Source of the DNA: Strix aluco
Taxonomy: Eukaryota > Chordata > Aves > Strigiformes > Strigidae
DNA length: 64,000 nucleotides
Direction of reading: 5' to 3'
Assembly: GCF_031877795.1 (NCBI RefSeq)
Contig: NC_133935.1
Span: 49,003,330 to 49,067,329 of the forward strand
The notes under the pieces were generated by a model. It ran no database searches. It had not been told where the DNA came from and was given only the letters and a program-made list of their open reading frames with translations. The position numbers and the translations under genes are program-made. Positions 1 through 12,405 of the stretch are shown piece by piece (within the stretch, counting starts at the first letter, position 1; each line of letters opens with the position of its first letter).

Positions 1-205
1 AAAAGCCGTCTGGACACAAGGCTGTGCAACTGGCTGTAGCTGGGAGGAGGGGGTAACAGCAAAAATTATGTCTGGTGGCTTTATAGCCACCACACTCATT
101 CACATGATTTGTATTCACTATCAACTGCTTGAGCTGGGAGGAGGGGGTGTTGGACCACATGACCTCCAGAGGACCCTTCCAACAGCTTCTGTGATTCTGT
201 TGAAA
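1..205 (+). mobile_element. CR1 LINE 3' end fragment
   Basis: The text AAAGCCGTCTGGACAC ... GGACCACATGACCTCCAGAGG ... CCTTCCAAC ... TTCTGTGATTCTGT is the CR1 3' UTR and terminal repeat in sense orientation. It is truncated by the window edge and carries a roughly 94-bp insertion bounded by a 16-bp direct repeat (39-54 and 133-148). Confidence 0.8.
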
Positions 206-310
206 GCCTTGCTGAGGTCAAGGATAAAGAAATAGAGTGCTTTCCTCTCTCCTGCTAAGACAATCATTTCTGCATAAAAGGTAGGTGGTCAGTTATGATG
301 TCATGGATAA
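206..310 (-). mobile_element. CR1 LINE reverse-transcriptase fragment, antisense
   Basis: AAGCCTTGCTGAGGTCAAGG is the complement of the CR1 segment encoding the LDFSKAFD-type motif of reverse transcriptase. Divergent similarity runs on to about 310. It abuts the sense fragment directly, head against tail. Confidence 0.6.
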
Positions 311-3300
311 ATCTGAGGCAAGACTTACAAAAGTGTGTTTATTTGATGTATGTAGACCATAACATCAATGTACACAACAGAACCAGTACCAAGAGCCTCA
401 CTGGAAAACAAACTAAAAGATGCCTGATCTGCTTTGTAGTGGTTTACATCACCATATGGAAATTCACTGCCCCTCTGCCCCGATTACTGGGAACACCTTT
501 GCTAGATTACTGGGAAGAATGTGTTCTAGACTGGCAATGGCCTGTTCAGTCTCCAGGTCTGTACATTTGGAAGCTATGATATATAATGCATATCATCTGC
601 TGAACTATTATCCTTAAACGAGGGGATAAGGGAGCTTAAAAAGATGTAGCCCACTGGCTGATAAAACTAAGTGTTATCTGTTTGGTCTAATTTAGTAGGT
701 AACCTCAAATCCCTCAGGATTTGTAGGTGATTTGTATGTTTGTGAGAGACCTGATACAGTCTTACCAGCAGGTAGACAGAGATGTGCGATGGCCCAGAAA
801 ATATCTTGGTTCTTTTATATTGTTTCAGATGTTGTTGAATAAGCTCGTAAAAAATCTTTGGCAGGCGCTCTGTTTTCTAATACGCACAATATCCAACCTC
901 AGTACAGTATGTGCACTCTATAATAATAGAGGAGGCTGCAGAGCTGCGTCAGGCTGGAGAATGGGACCTGGTGTAAGCGTATTAACCTGTCCTGCCTAAT
1001 GCCACCCCCATGAAAAACAGACTGACTCTTCAGTAAGCAAATCTTACAGTGTACATTATCAAAAAGAAAATATTTGATGTATGCGTATGTTCTGTGGCTT
1101 TTCATTGTTCAAGATACTGTGCTATTCTTCCTTGATAAGAAAATGAGAGTGGTGGGAAGCAGAATTGAGGATTCCCTGATGACCTTATTAGGAGAACAAA
1201 AACAAGCGAGGTTGAAAGATCTGAGTGACTTTTGTAGTCGATCCACACTCTTTAAAACTCTTTTCAAATAAAGTGATAGCATGCCAATTACATCTTGTTT
1301 TAGATCTAGCTTTTCAGGAGCCCAGTCTGCATTTTTAGAATTCCAGTCAAATTGGAACAGTTGTAAACATCATCCTTAAGCCGGATCCTGCTCACTGAGC
1401 AGAAAGTGGTGTATGGTTAAAGTACCTCTGTATTTACCTAGTGAAGAGCTTCAAAGCTGACTTAATAGATTAACATCTCCTTGGCAGATTCTATCATTGG
1501 ACAGACAAAAAGCAAAACAAAAGAAACTGACCAGATTTTATTGTGGTTTCATTAGAAATTTTCAGAAATAGCTCTTGCAAAGGAGCTGTTCTGAAAGCAT
1601 TTTTAGGTGAGAACTATGTGGTTTAATCATTTTATTCTGCTGCTTACTATTCAGTTGCTCTCTTTGTTGCCTTTGAACTGGCACATTCAGTCCATTAATC
1701 TTAACCACTTTGCTAGCTTTCACTAGTCTACCAAAAAAAATATCTCACTTACTAGCATTCTGTTATTTCTGCTCTATAAACAGAGAGGCTGAAGCATGCA
1801 GGGGTGTGTGTATTTGGTTGGTTTGGTTTTCAAAGTTCATGCAGGACTTCCACATAGCTGCGTGCATAGAAGATACTCTGTACTACAGGGAGGGTGTACT
1901 AAGCAGGGCTCCCAGCAGGCCAGGTTTCTCAGTGGCTCAGACAAGGTCCCTCTTGGAGCAAATCATATCTCCTTCCTGCCTGCATTCATGGGTTTCCCTC
2001 CTTGGGAAACAGAAGGGAATGACGCATGCTCAGGTTTCCATCTGATAAGCAGCTGTGACTTCAGCAAAAGGGCTCATTAGGTATTAGGATTCAGGAGCAC
2101 AGCAGGAAGTGTGTGCTTGCCTGATATAGGGTTAATGGCGAACCTAGGCAACTAACCTGTCCCTGCCATCATTTTGCACAAACATCAGTGGAATGTGTGC
2201 TCAAGATGTGCCAGGGGTCAGTTTAAATCTCCTGACTGTTCTGATACAGTGTGATTGGTACTTTTAGGTGTTTACGGGAGGCTATTGAACAGGGGAGTGC
2301 TAATTTCAGGTTCATTGCACTCCAGTGAAAATATTTAATAATAAAAGACAAGGTATTGTACTTGTCTAGTCTATATATTGATAGTCTGTGTATGTAGCTG
2401 AAAAATTATGTCTACCTGGGGAAAAATAGGAACTTATTTTCAGACATTTCTTGTGATGCAGTATGGAAGGAGCCTGGGTTACTCCCATCAACAGTAAAAC
2501 GCACTGAAAATTTTATTGAGTTTACATTAGAAACGCTTACATTCTGATGTTTTTACTTTGTTTAAAGTACTAGAAAACAAGTTTTACTGCTGGAGAAAAC
2601 AAAACTGAAATGTATCCATAAAATGTTTATATTCTACTGGAATTGTTCTTATCAAGTTAGTTTCAGGGGTCTGGCACTGTACAAAAATAGAATGAGAAGG
2701 CAATACATAGCCCTGTGTACTTTGAGGTGAGCTTCTCAGTGTTACCCGTTATTAAATGTTTGTACAAACTAAATGTGGGTACCAGTGTATTTAAAAAGAA
2801 GGAAGAAAAAAAGGTGATGAGACTCTTTGTCTTGAAAATAAACCAATTGTCTAGAGGAAAATCCACAAAGAATGTGATCAAATGTCTTCGAAAAGAATAT
2901 TGCATTTTTTTTCCTGTGGTTACATGATATGAGGTGTGTTTGTGTAGAAGGGTATTGGCTTCTGTTCGTTCCTCTTGAATAACTCCTGCAGATGGCTTTC
3001 TTTCCTGTCTCCAATCCTTGATAATGTCTCCCCTTCCCCCCTCCTCATCTCCCACCCCACAAATTTCCTCAGTACTGTGAATTACAGGCTCACCATGCAA
3101 GCATGGCTTGTGTAGATAATACAAGCAATGAGATTTTCAGTGTTCAATTTTAGAAACAAGAATGAATGAGACATTTTCCACTCTGAGGGCCTCATGTAAA
3201 GCACACTAAAGTCACTTGGCTCAAGTCCAGAGTTTCATTTAAAAATGGGCATGATAGTTAAACTTTTACCCATTCTTGCCTGCTTCTCTTCTGAATTTTT

Positions 3301-6300
3301 TTCCCCCCTTTGTGTGCCACTTCCTCTTTTTGGTCTCTTCATAACCATCTTTGGTCTAGTCTTTGTCAATACTTGTGGCATATAAAATGTATGTTAACAA
3401 GATTCTGGGTAGGTTTATATGTTCATTTTATTATTGAAAGGGTGTTTGGGTTCATGGATGGGCTTAATTTTAACAGCCTTGTAAACTATTTGCAGCATAT
3501 TATGTGAGTCACTGTGATGGGAAGGGAAAAATAACAGAGGAGGAGGAGGAGGAGGACTGGCTCCTTCAGGGTTTATGTAGTCAAGGCTAAACATGGAAAA
3601 AAAAAAAAAAAAACCCAAACAAAACAAACAAACCAAGCCATAAAACCAAGAAGTATTAGACTGTATTTTTGAAAATCTTTGGCTTCCAACTGAGCTTTGC
3701 TCTAAACCATGTGCTTAAGTAGAACTGGATGTTACTGCATTAGCTTTAACTTCTAAGTCCCATTTGTCCTAACTGAAGCTAAAAATTCTTCAAATGTTGA
3801 AACATAGTTTCATATTTCATCTGACTGCATCCTCTAGTTACCAGAATTAGTTTAAAGGTGAATACTGTGTATGTCTACTTTATAGGAGAAAAGCCATAGC
3901 ACTTCTACCTTCTGCAATAGTAGTGTAACCACTGTAATGTGACACAGGTAGTTTGTGTGCAGTCAGTCTTCTGGTAGCCAAGTACTAAGATTTTGCCTGA
4001 TAGCATGACTTAACATTGCTTTCCTGTCAGTATAGCTATGCTTTTTACACAAGTAATTTATAAAAAGTACATAGCTTGGTCAGTGTCAGATGTTTAAAAG
4101 ATTGATAAGACGTCACTCTTAGAGATGCAGTCAGTGACTTTGACCATGTTCCTGTTCTCTTGCAGGGAAAGTAAAATAATTTTCTTAAATCTTCTCTTCT
4201 CTACACTTGCTGTGAATTGGTCAATCATCATTGTCTTGCCTTCTATGCTATCTCCTACACCTAACAATAATAATGAAAATGTGAGTATGTATTGTGCAGT
4301 TTTCTTTTGCATATACGCGCAAATGAAACTTAAATACAGTTCTTGCAGAAAATCTTGTGGAAAGGTTTTTTTCTGTGAAACATGCCATATCAGAGATTTC
4401 TGTCCCAGCCTAAAAAAACAAAAATCAAACAACTGATTGAAAGGAACCTCTCCTAGCAACATAGATCAAACACTTCTCGTATTAAAACTGTTATCTAGTA
4501 CTGGAATCTTTGTTGTAACTTTGAAATGGGAAGATCTGATCTGTTTGGAAATAGTCCTCTGTTCCTGTGAGCAGCATTTTTTAAGACCAGTGTCGTGGGA
4601 AGGATCTCTGCTCTCCTGACTCCTCTCTACCCCTTGTTTTGTAATTGTCTAGTTGCAGCAATATTTGTCAAACTTTCCTTCAGAGCAGTAAAGGTCTTAA
4701 GCCTGCAGCCATCCTGTTTTCCCTCAGCAAGGCTTTGCAGCTTTCCATGTTTGTTTAGAAGTAGACAGAATTGACAACTGGGCATAGTAATTCACACCAG
4801 TGAAGTTAGCAATGCTGGGGAGTTTGTGTAACATGGAATCAGCAATTGCAGCTGGTGAGTGCATTTTGACTCTTGTCTATCTCCTTATCCTGTAGCTGGT
4901 GTTGGAAAAACTAAGTACGTAGAAGATATTTTTGAAAAACCAACCAAGCACAAAAACACAGAGCTCAGGATACTAAACTGCGCACAATGGACAGATAAAT
5001 TACCAGGACTTTTTTCCCTCACTTCTTGTAGGAGTCTGCTTTTTGGAGTATTGTATCTTTAGGCTTACATCTTGCATCTTTAGGCATGTAAGTAAGAGGT
5101 GTGATCTTGAAACATGGCTTGTGATCCCTTGTATAGCTCATAAATACACTGATAATTTAACTCTAATTTATGGTCTGCTGATTGCAAGGGGCAAATTAAA
5201 CCCGTACTCTTACTTCAAGTTATTTTATATGTAACTCACTGTTGATTTACACTGATCCTAAGTAGGTATTCAGTTCCTCAAACCGGTGTTTCTTGGATGC
5301 TGTAGAGTAGCAGAAGAAGAGAAAGATTCTCCAATGAAGAAAAAAATAAAGCATAACCATTAATCAAGAGATGGCCTTCAATTAAGGGTCTTCTACCACC
5401 ACATTATGTCTCTTTATTAGCCTGTTGCAGCCTACATGTGCTGGTCTTTGGGTTGTGCTACAGGGCCTGTATTTCCCTAGGAATAGGGAAAATCACATGA
5501 ATGTTTATGTTAATGATCAGTGACGTGGGTTAAATTGCCCTTTCAGTACAATGTGGTTAATTTTTAAGCAAATTTTAATCACAGACTTACTTAAAAAGAA
5601 ATAAAACTCTCACCCTATGCCTGTATTTTAACCAGATGGTCGATCTGCATTCTCCTCTTACTTGAGGAAAGCACAGTAACACATCCCTCCTACCCCACTT
5701 CAGGGTATGAGGCTTTTTATTAGAAGAGCGTTTCTAGTAGCTTTTTATTCATGTCCTACAAAAGGAGAAAAGTAGTGCACCTTGCATCCCTTTGGATGGC
5801 CCTTCTGCCTAGGACCTCTGGCTGTAGATCCTTGGAGCTACCGGTATTGCTGATTTGCAGGGCTGCTTAATTAAAGCTTTACTGTATGTAGCTATGGTAT
5901 GGCATATTGTCTTCAGCTAGTTCACAAAAGTACAAATGGAGACATTAATTAGTTGATGGGCAAGTTGTGACTTCTTACCCTGAAGCATTTGTTCTTAGGC
6001 AGTTGTTCCATGTGTTATTTTGCATAGAAGAGAGATTTAGAAATTTTTTTTAAGACTGGGTCTTTTCTTTGCATGAAAGCTGGATGTGCACATGATTGCT
6101 AGTTCTGCTTTCAGAACTTTTTGTGAATAAGGTAGCTATTGGAGATGGAAACAAATAATATGTAGGGCTGGCTGTAGCTCTCTTCCTCTCCTAGCTGAGA
6201 TACTACCCTCCCTGTAAACTGCTCCACTTCTGGCACAGCAACTTTTATAATCTATACAGTGGTTCAGATGTGAGGAAGAGTTTAGAGGATGCTTCTAAGC

Positions 6301-9300
6301 AGGTGATTCTGTGACTTGCTAGGGCTTACTTCTTGTTATGGGAAAGGTCAGTTCATGGCAATTGGAGTTATTTAATTAAATGACTGTAGCTACTGTGTAA
6401 CACGCTGAGCTCACAGTGGATTTAGGACAGTTGAATTACATTTCCTGTTTGTTCCTAGCCAATGTGTTCTACATCTGTGGGTCGTGGGGTTACCTGGGGT
6501 GTTTAAGCAGAGCTTGAGCAGGTCTGCAAAAGTAACATTTAACCTACAGCTAAAATAAAAGCAAACTGTGCTCTCAATAAGAAATGCAGTCCTACTGTGT
6601 CAGTTCAAATGTCCAGTCTGCTTCAGTATTCTTTTTTCCAAGAATAGCTAGAGAAGAGTCTAGGAATAGGGTAGGCACAGAATGATATCTCCCCAGTATA
6701 TACTTCTAGCCACATGCAACCTGACAAAGTGTATTGCCTAATTGTGGTGGACCTAAAGTAGGTTAAAGTACAAAGCTTGCTTTGATACACAATGCATTAG
6801 GGTGATCTCAAAATCCAGGAGGAAATAAAGGCCACCAGAACATGTTTCTTGAAGAGACAAAGGACTGAGATACTCAGTTCATAGGTAGTAACACTGCCTG
6901 AATTTTAGTTCCTTGTATTTTCTCTGGCCTTTCCTAAAAGGCAGTCACTGATGTTTCTGAGGAGATGTTATCCATTTTGATGGAGAATCTGGAAGCAACT
7001 GGTCAAACTAACGTAGCTTGTTAACTAAACCAGAAACAGATTATAAGGACTGACTTCTTTTAAAAAAAGTTCACCTATCTTGCATTTTTTCCCCCCTCCA
7101 GCCAGTTTAAAAAAAAAAGATGGTGAGGGGAAGCTGCTCACTGTCTGAATTTGTAGGACTCTGCTTGCCACTGTTGAGATGTTGTTTGGAGCTTCCTATT
7201 CTTGGAGCAAGTGTAATGTCAGGGATCTGCCAAGGATGTTTACAGGATGTGCACAGCAAGTCTCTTGATGAGGCACTTCAGTGCACTGAAACCCTCAAAG
7301 TGCACCAGTAACTTCTCAGCCATGTAGGAGCAACAACCTGTAGTGTCCTCCTGGTTTTCCACTCCCTCTCTTGCCTTCAGGTGGCAGGAATAGTTTTGGC
7401 CTCCTCTGCCTCTGGTGGCAAAAGGGTAGGCCAAAAAAGACGGTTGAATCTGGATAAATTACACTTAAAACCAGACCATCCCCTTCCTTGTGCCTGTCTT
7501 GTTATAAGCAATCACTCTGCTCATGACGATCCAATGGTACTACTGTCAATAGATAGTTACTTTCTTTTATGTATACAGTAGCTTTTCTGAAAATTACTAG
7601 ATGCAGTTTCACACCTTTCTCAGAAAATAAAGCTATTTCCTGGTGAAAAGGAAAAATAGTCTGGTTTCTGGGAGTGAATGTGAAACCAGTTAGTGTAAAT
7701 AGTGGGGAAGGCCTCTTTAGGCTAATTCTGTGTGTGTGGTGCTCTCCTCTGTGAGCAATACTGAATAAGGTTAGTGTATATTAATTTTAAAACAGTATTC
7801 CCTTCTGGGTTGTTTTTGTAAGAATTTTTTAAAAATTATTTGTATTTCTTGATTTGCGTTTAAATATATATAAGGTGCTATTGTAGTGACTGTGCTCTGG
7901 ATTGGCAATTTGTCTTGTTTTTGTATATAAAGAGTGGTTGGTTATGAGAACTGGAAATGGTACAGTGTGATGAGTCACATATACGTAGGAAAGAAAGAGT
8001 TGTCGTTCTCATAAGATAGAAGTCCTGTGAAAGTGCCTAAAGCAGCTATGGATGTCCCAATCATCCAAAGATTTGTAAACCTTTAGGAAGATAAGCATGT
8101 ACATCAACCACGAACTGTTCTGATTCTCTTCCCTTCTCAAATGCTTTGGTTATGAATAAACAGTATCTTTTTTTTTTTTTTTTAAAGAGTCATTGGTCAT
8201 TTCTATAGTTCTGCTTATAAGGTAGTGATTCTAAATTGGATTGTCTGGTATAATCTCCAGAAGTAGATAGATGCTTATTAAATAGTGGGAAATTGTTACT
8301 TGTATTTACTTTTTCTCTTCAGAGAGAGAGGTAGCCTTATGCCTGTAAGAAGGGATACAGGGGAAGAGACCAGAAGTGATAAGCTAAGCAGTGGCCTCAG
8401 CATAGTAACTCTGACAGTGGTAGTGCATCTGTTGCTGAAACATTCTGGTACTTTGTATCTCAAGAAATACCACAAACAGGCTGAGATGGGACTGTCTGTA
8501 TTAGCACTTAAAGTTGACAAGTGAAATACAGAGCACAGGATACTCCTAACACTTTGAAATAAAATTTTAAAATGCTGCACAGGTACTGTACCAATTAGTC
8601 TCTCTTGCTGTTATCCTCAAACAACCATTTGCTTGCTTGTCAATGATTTTTACTCCTTCCAATAGCTTTTTAAGAACAGTGTGGTTAGAGTAGTTCTTGC
8701 TAAGTATGAACTCTTCTACAGTCTCTCCATCAGGCAGGATACTCGGGGAAACAAAACAAGTAGCAAAACCTTTTCTCTCTGCCCCCCCCCCCCCAAGAAG
8801 TGGTATCAGTTTGGGGCAGGGCAGGGTGGGGAGGTGGCCATGGTAGACCTACAGTCTAATGTTACCCTGGGCTCTTTTGGGTTTGTTCTGCTTACTTATG
8901 CACCACGCTGAACATTGCCAGATATGCCTGGTTTACATATATGATTGATCTGTATCTTTTTAATCCTTCAAAATACCTTGAAGACTTTAAATAAAGTGTC
9001 CTAGCTCTTCTTGAGAGACCAACTTTGTTCATTACTAATGCTAATCTGGGTCAAGTCTTTAGATAATCCTTTCTGTCTCAGTGGACCATGAGAACATGGT
9101 ATACTGAAAGTGAGGATGAACTCTCACAAAAGAATCTGATGTACTACAGCTGTTCATACAGATGTCTATCTGATCCCAGCTTCAGGTATGTAGGTTATTC
9201 TGAGTATAAATTAGACATTTAGAGTATCTGTGTTGTGAACACACAGCTGCCTTTTTTGGCTGATAACTTACAAAATTTATATCCCCAAAGGCTACGCTTA

Positions 9301-11254
9301 TATTACTTACCATAATCTGGAGGGTGCTTTATTCAACAGTCTGGCTAGATTAAACTCACATATTCATTCATGTTTGTAAGGCTACTTCTGCAGTGCTACT
9401 ACCTCAGTCATTCTGATTAAACATTTATGGTTGTATAAATGTGTTGGTTAACTCAAATTCTGTTAGAATCTGAGTCAAGCTGTGTGTGCTGTTGGACAGT
9501 CCCCTCACAGAAGACAAGTTCCAAAATAGCTTTAGATTTTCAAGCTTGAATTGGTGATGGCAAATCAGAGTACCAGAGGGCAAGGATGCTGCTGGTGCTT
9601 GCTTAGCAAAAGGAAATTGCTTCTGAAGTCCTTCATTAGCTGTGGTTGTGTTTTGCCAGAAGACAGTGTTGCCCCACTGTTATGGAGAAACTAACACTTT
9701 GCTTGTTGAAGCTTGGAAGTATAATACTAAGCTACATAGGCATTTAATGTCTTTGTATTTCCATCTTCTTGTCTATGTGTGTGCACATAGGTGGCAGTTG
9801 TACTCCTGTCTTAACACACTGACAGAACTGAGCGTTGCAAGGAATACAAGTACACATCAGAAAACTTAAAAGCCAAAAAATGGGTTATGTTAGTATGCAA
9901 ACAGATTTACTGTGAATGTGATTTAAAAGTTAGAATTGATAAAGCCAGGATTGATTTCTTCATCTCTCTCTTCCTGCAAGACAAGGAACTTTATATAGTA
10001 ATAAGCATAGTTTGACTTAGTCTTAGAACATAGGTGTCAAATGCAGCTGGGAAGATACCTTGACATAGTTCTGCAATGAAAAGAAAACTGTAAAGATGCC
10101 CTAGTATCTTGTATGGTAACAATTAACCCAGATTTACACTACTATTACAGGTAGTCAGTAAGGATGGAGTATCCCAAAGACATTGCAGAATATGTTGCCA
10201 AATGCAGTTAAGGAAATGTTTTGAATATTAGTATGCATAGTTAAAGTGGATTAAAGAGCATATGAGAGATTATGTGGGAATTGTGGTCTATCTACAGACG
10301 CATGTATCAAGGAGTGACTCTCTCATGCCATCCCGTCTCCCCACAATATTTTGTATAAGTAATGCAGATGCTAGTTATTTGCATCGTTTCTCTTTCTTCT
10401 GACAAACCATAATTATGTAATGGTTGCTCTTGCAGTGGAAGCTGTTATAAAAAACAGCTGTATGTTTATTTCACTACTGTTCCTTGGTGTTCTCATCATA
10501 GAATCTAGGCTGAAGCTCTTCTGCTTATGCTGGAATTGAGCAGGATTGACACAAGCTATGCCTAAGGCATAGCCACTACCCTCTTACCTTATCATTGAAT
10601 AAAACCTTGTCTGTCTGGTCCCCCTTCTTATTTTGCACTGCTTTGGTTGTATGCTTTGGGGGTCAGAAACATATTTTAAAAGTCTGGGTGGAGCACAATA
10701 GAATGAAGCTCTGATAGGGAGAGTTTTCAGGATTGCTGAAATATCAGTAGTCAATAACAAACTGAAGAATAATGATAACGCTTTTAAGTTGTTTGCGCTT
10801 TCATTTAACTTCTCTATCTTCCTTTCTTACTATTAGTGTGGCCTTACCTACAGCTTAGGGCCACATCTTTCCGGGTAATATGCAAACCACCCTTGTAATA
10901 TGCTACTTGGCCTGTAGAGTTTGTTGCCAAACATGGGATAAGTAAGAGTAAAATGAGTAAGTTTTAAGGAAGAGGATATGAAATACAAAGAAGTAAATTG
11001 TGGCTAGTATCAAATCTCAAGAGTATATTTTTTGAGGTCATTACTTTTGATTTGGTATAATGCCATATCTTTATTTATAATCTAGCTTTATGCATTTTAT
11101 AGGCAACATAGATGGATCCAAGCAGATTCATATCTGAGTCTTGGATTTAGACATCTGAAAACTCCATTTTCTAGCCAGTGTCAGAGCAAGTTTTGTATGA
11201 GCTGTGTTCAGTGCTGTACTATTCAAATGGGTATTGAGTCAGATGTGGAGCCAG
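311..11254. other. Intronic sequence, no gene recognised
   Basis: AT-rich sequence with no CPM exon or other recognisable coding homology. It contains simple repeats: AGG repeats at 3537-3555, A17 at 3597-3613, T16 at 8168-8183 and C13 at 8782-8794. The phase of the 16642 exon implies this is CPM intron, or lies 5' of it. Confidence 0.6.
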
Positions 11255-12405
11255 AGTAAACTGGTTTTGACAGTGTTTCCCACAGCCTTCTCCTGGACAA
11301 AATGGTAAGATGCAGACTGGATAGGTGGCCTGTGAGATGAGTAGGAAACTGGCTAACAGGCTGTGTTCAGAGGGTGGTCATTGATGTTTTTTACTCAGGC
11401 TGGCAGCCTGTCACAAGCAGGATCCCCCAGGGATCCGATACTGGACTCTACACTGTTCAACATCTTCATAAATGATCTGGACAATGGGATTGAACGCACT
11501 GTCACCACATTTGCTGATGATATCAAACTGGGTGGTGAGGTGGACAAGTCAGAAGGGTGAGCCGTCTTAGAGAGATCTGGACAGGCTGGAAGAGTGAGCT
11601 AGCAAGAACAGTGTGAAGTTTAACAAAGACAAATGCAGAGTCCTGCACCTGGGATGGAATAACCAAACAACCCAGCACAGGCTAGGATCTGTGTGGCTGG
11701 GGAGCAGCCTTGCGGAAAGGGAGCTGGGGGTCCTGGTGGAAATAGAGCTGAACTTTAGTCATCAGTGTGACGCTGCAGCAATGAAGGCAAATTGGATCCT
11801 GGGCTGCATCCACAGGGACATTACTAGCTGAGATAAAGGTGATCATCCCATTCGGTGCACTCAGGCTTCATCTGAAGTACTGTGTCTGGTTCTGGTACCC
11901 ATAGTTCAAGAAAGATGCAGACAGACTGGAGAGGGTCCAAAGGCATGGGGGGGTAGGGTGGGGCATAAAGATATTTGAAGGACTGGAGAACCTGTCCTGT
12001 GAGAAACAACTGAAGGAGTTCAGGCTCTTCTCCCTGGAGAAGAGAATACTCAGGGTAGAACCTCATCATGGGATTCCAATACTTAAAGGGTAGCTACAAA
12101 GAGGATGGAGGTTCTCTCTTCACAAGGAGCAGTGTGGAAAAAAGACAAGGGGCAATGGATACAAGTTGCACCAGGAGAGGTTTCATCTCAATATAAGAAA
12201 CAAACTCGTTATAGTGAGAACAATCATTCACTGGAACATCATCTCCAGGGATGTGGTAGAGTCCCCATCACTGGAGGTTTTCAAGATACAATTGTACAGG
12301 GTGCTTGATAATCTCACCTAGGCTTGCTTTCCCATGAAAGGTTGGACCAGATGATCTTCTGAGGTCCCTTCCAACCTGGGCTGTTCTATGGTTCTGTGAT
12401 TGTTT
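11255..12405 (+). mobile_element. CR1 LINE, 5'-truncated, with reverse-transcriptase remnant and 3' end
   Basis: The copy starts in the reverse-transcriptase region (TTTTGACAGTGTTTCCCACAG). It passes through a decayed frame with LFNIFINDLDNGI and FADD (11510-11521), the counterpart of the catalytic YADD box, and ends with the CR1 3' UTR (GGACCAGATGATCTTCTGAGG, TTCTATGGTTCTGTGATTG). Stops and frameshifts break the frame, so it is a dead copy. It lies in the CPM intron in the gene's orientation. Confidence 0.92.

Noticed and set aside
4125..4436. 103-codon + strand open frame with hydrophobic start
   Set aside because: It does not match the CPM N-terminus or any family I know. Composition is that of AT-rich noncoding DNA, and a long antisense frame overlaps it.
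11363..11831. Open frames with reverse-transcriptase similarity as a gene
   Set aside because: They are pieces of a frameshifted, 5'-truncated CR1 copy, not a host gene.
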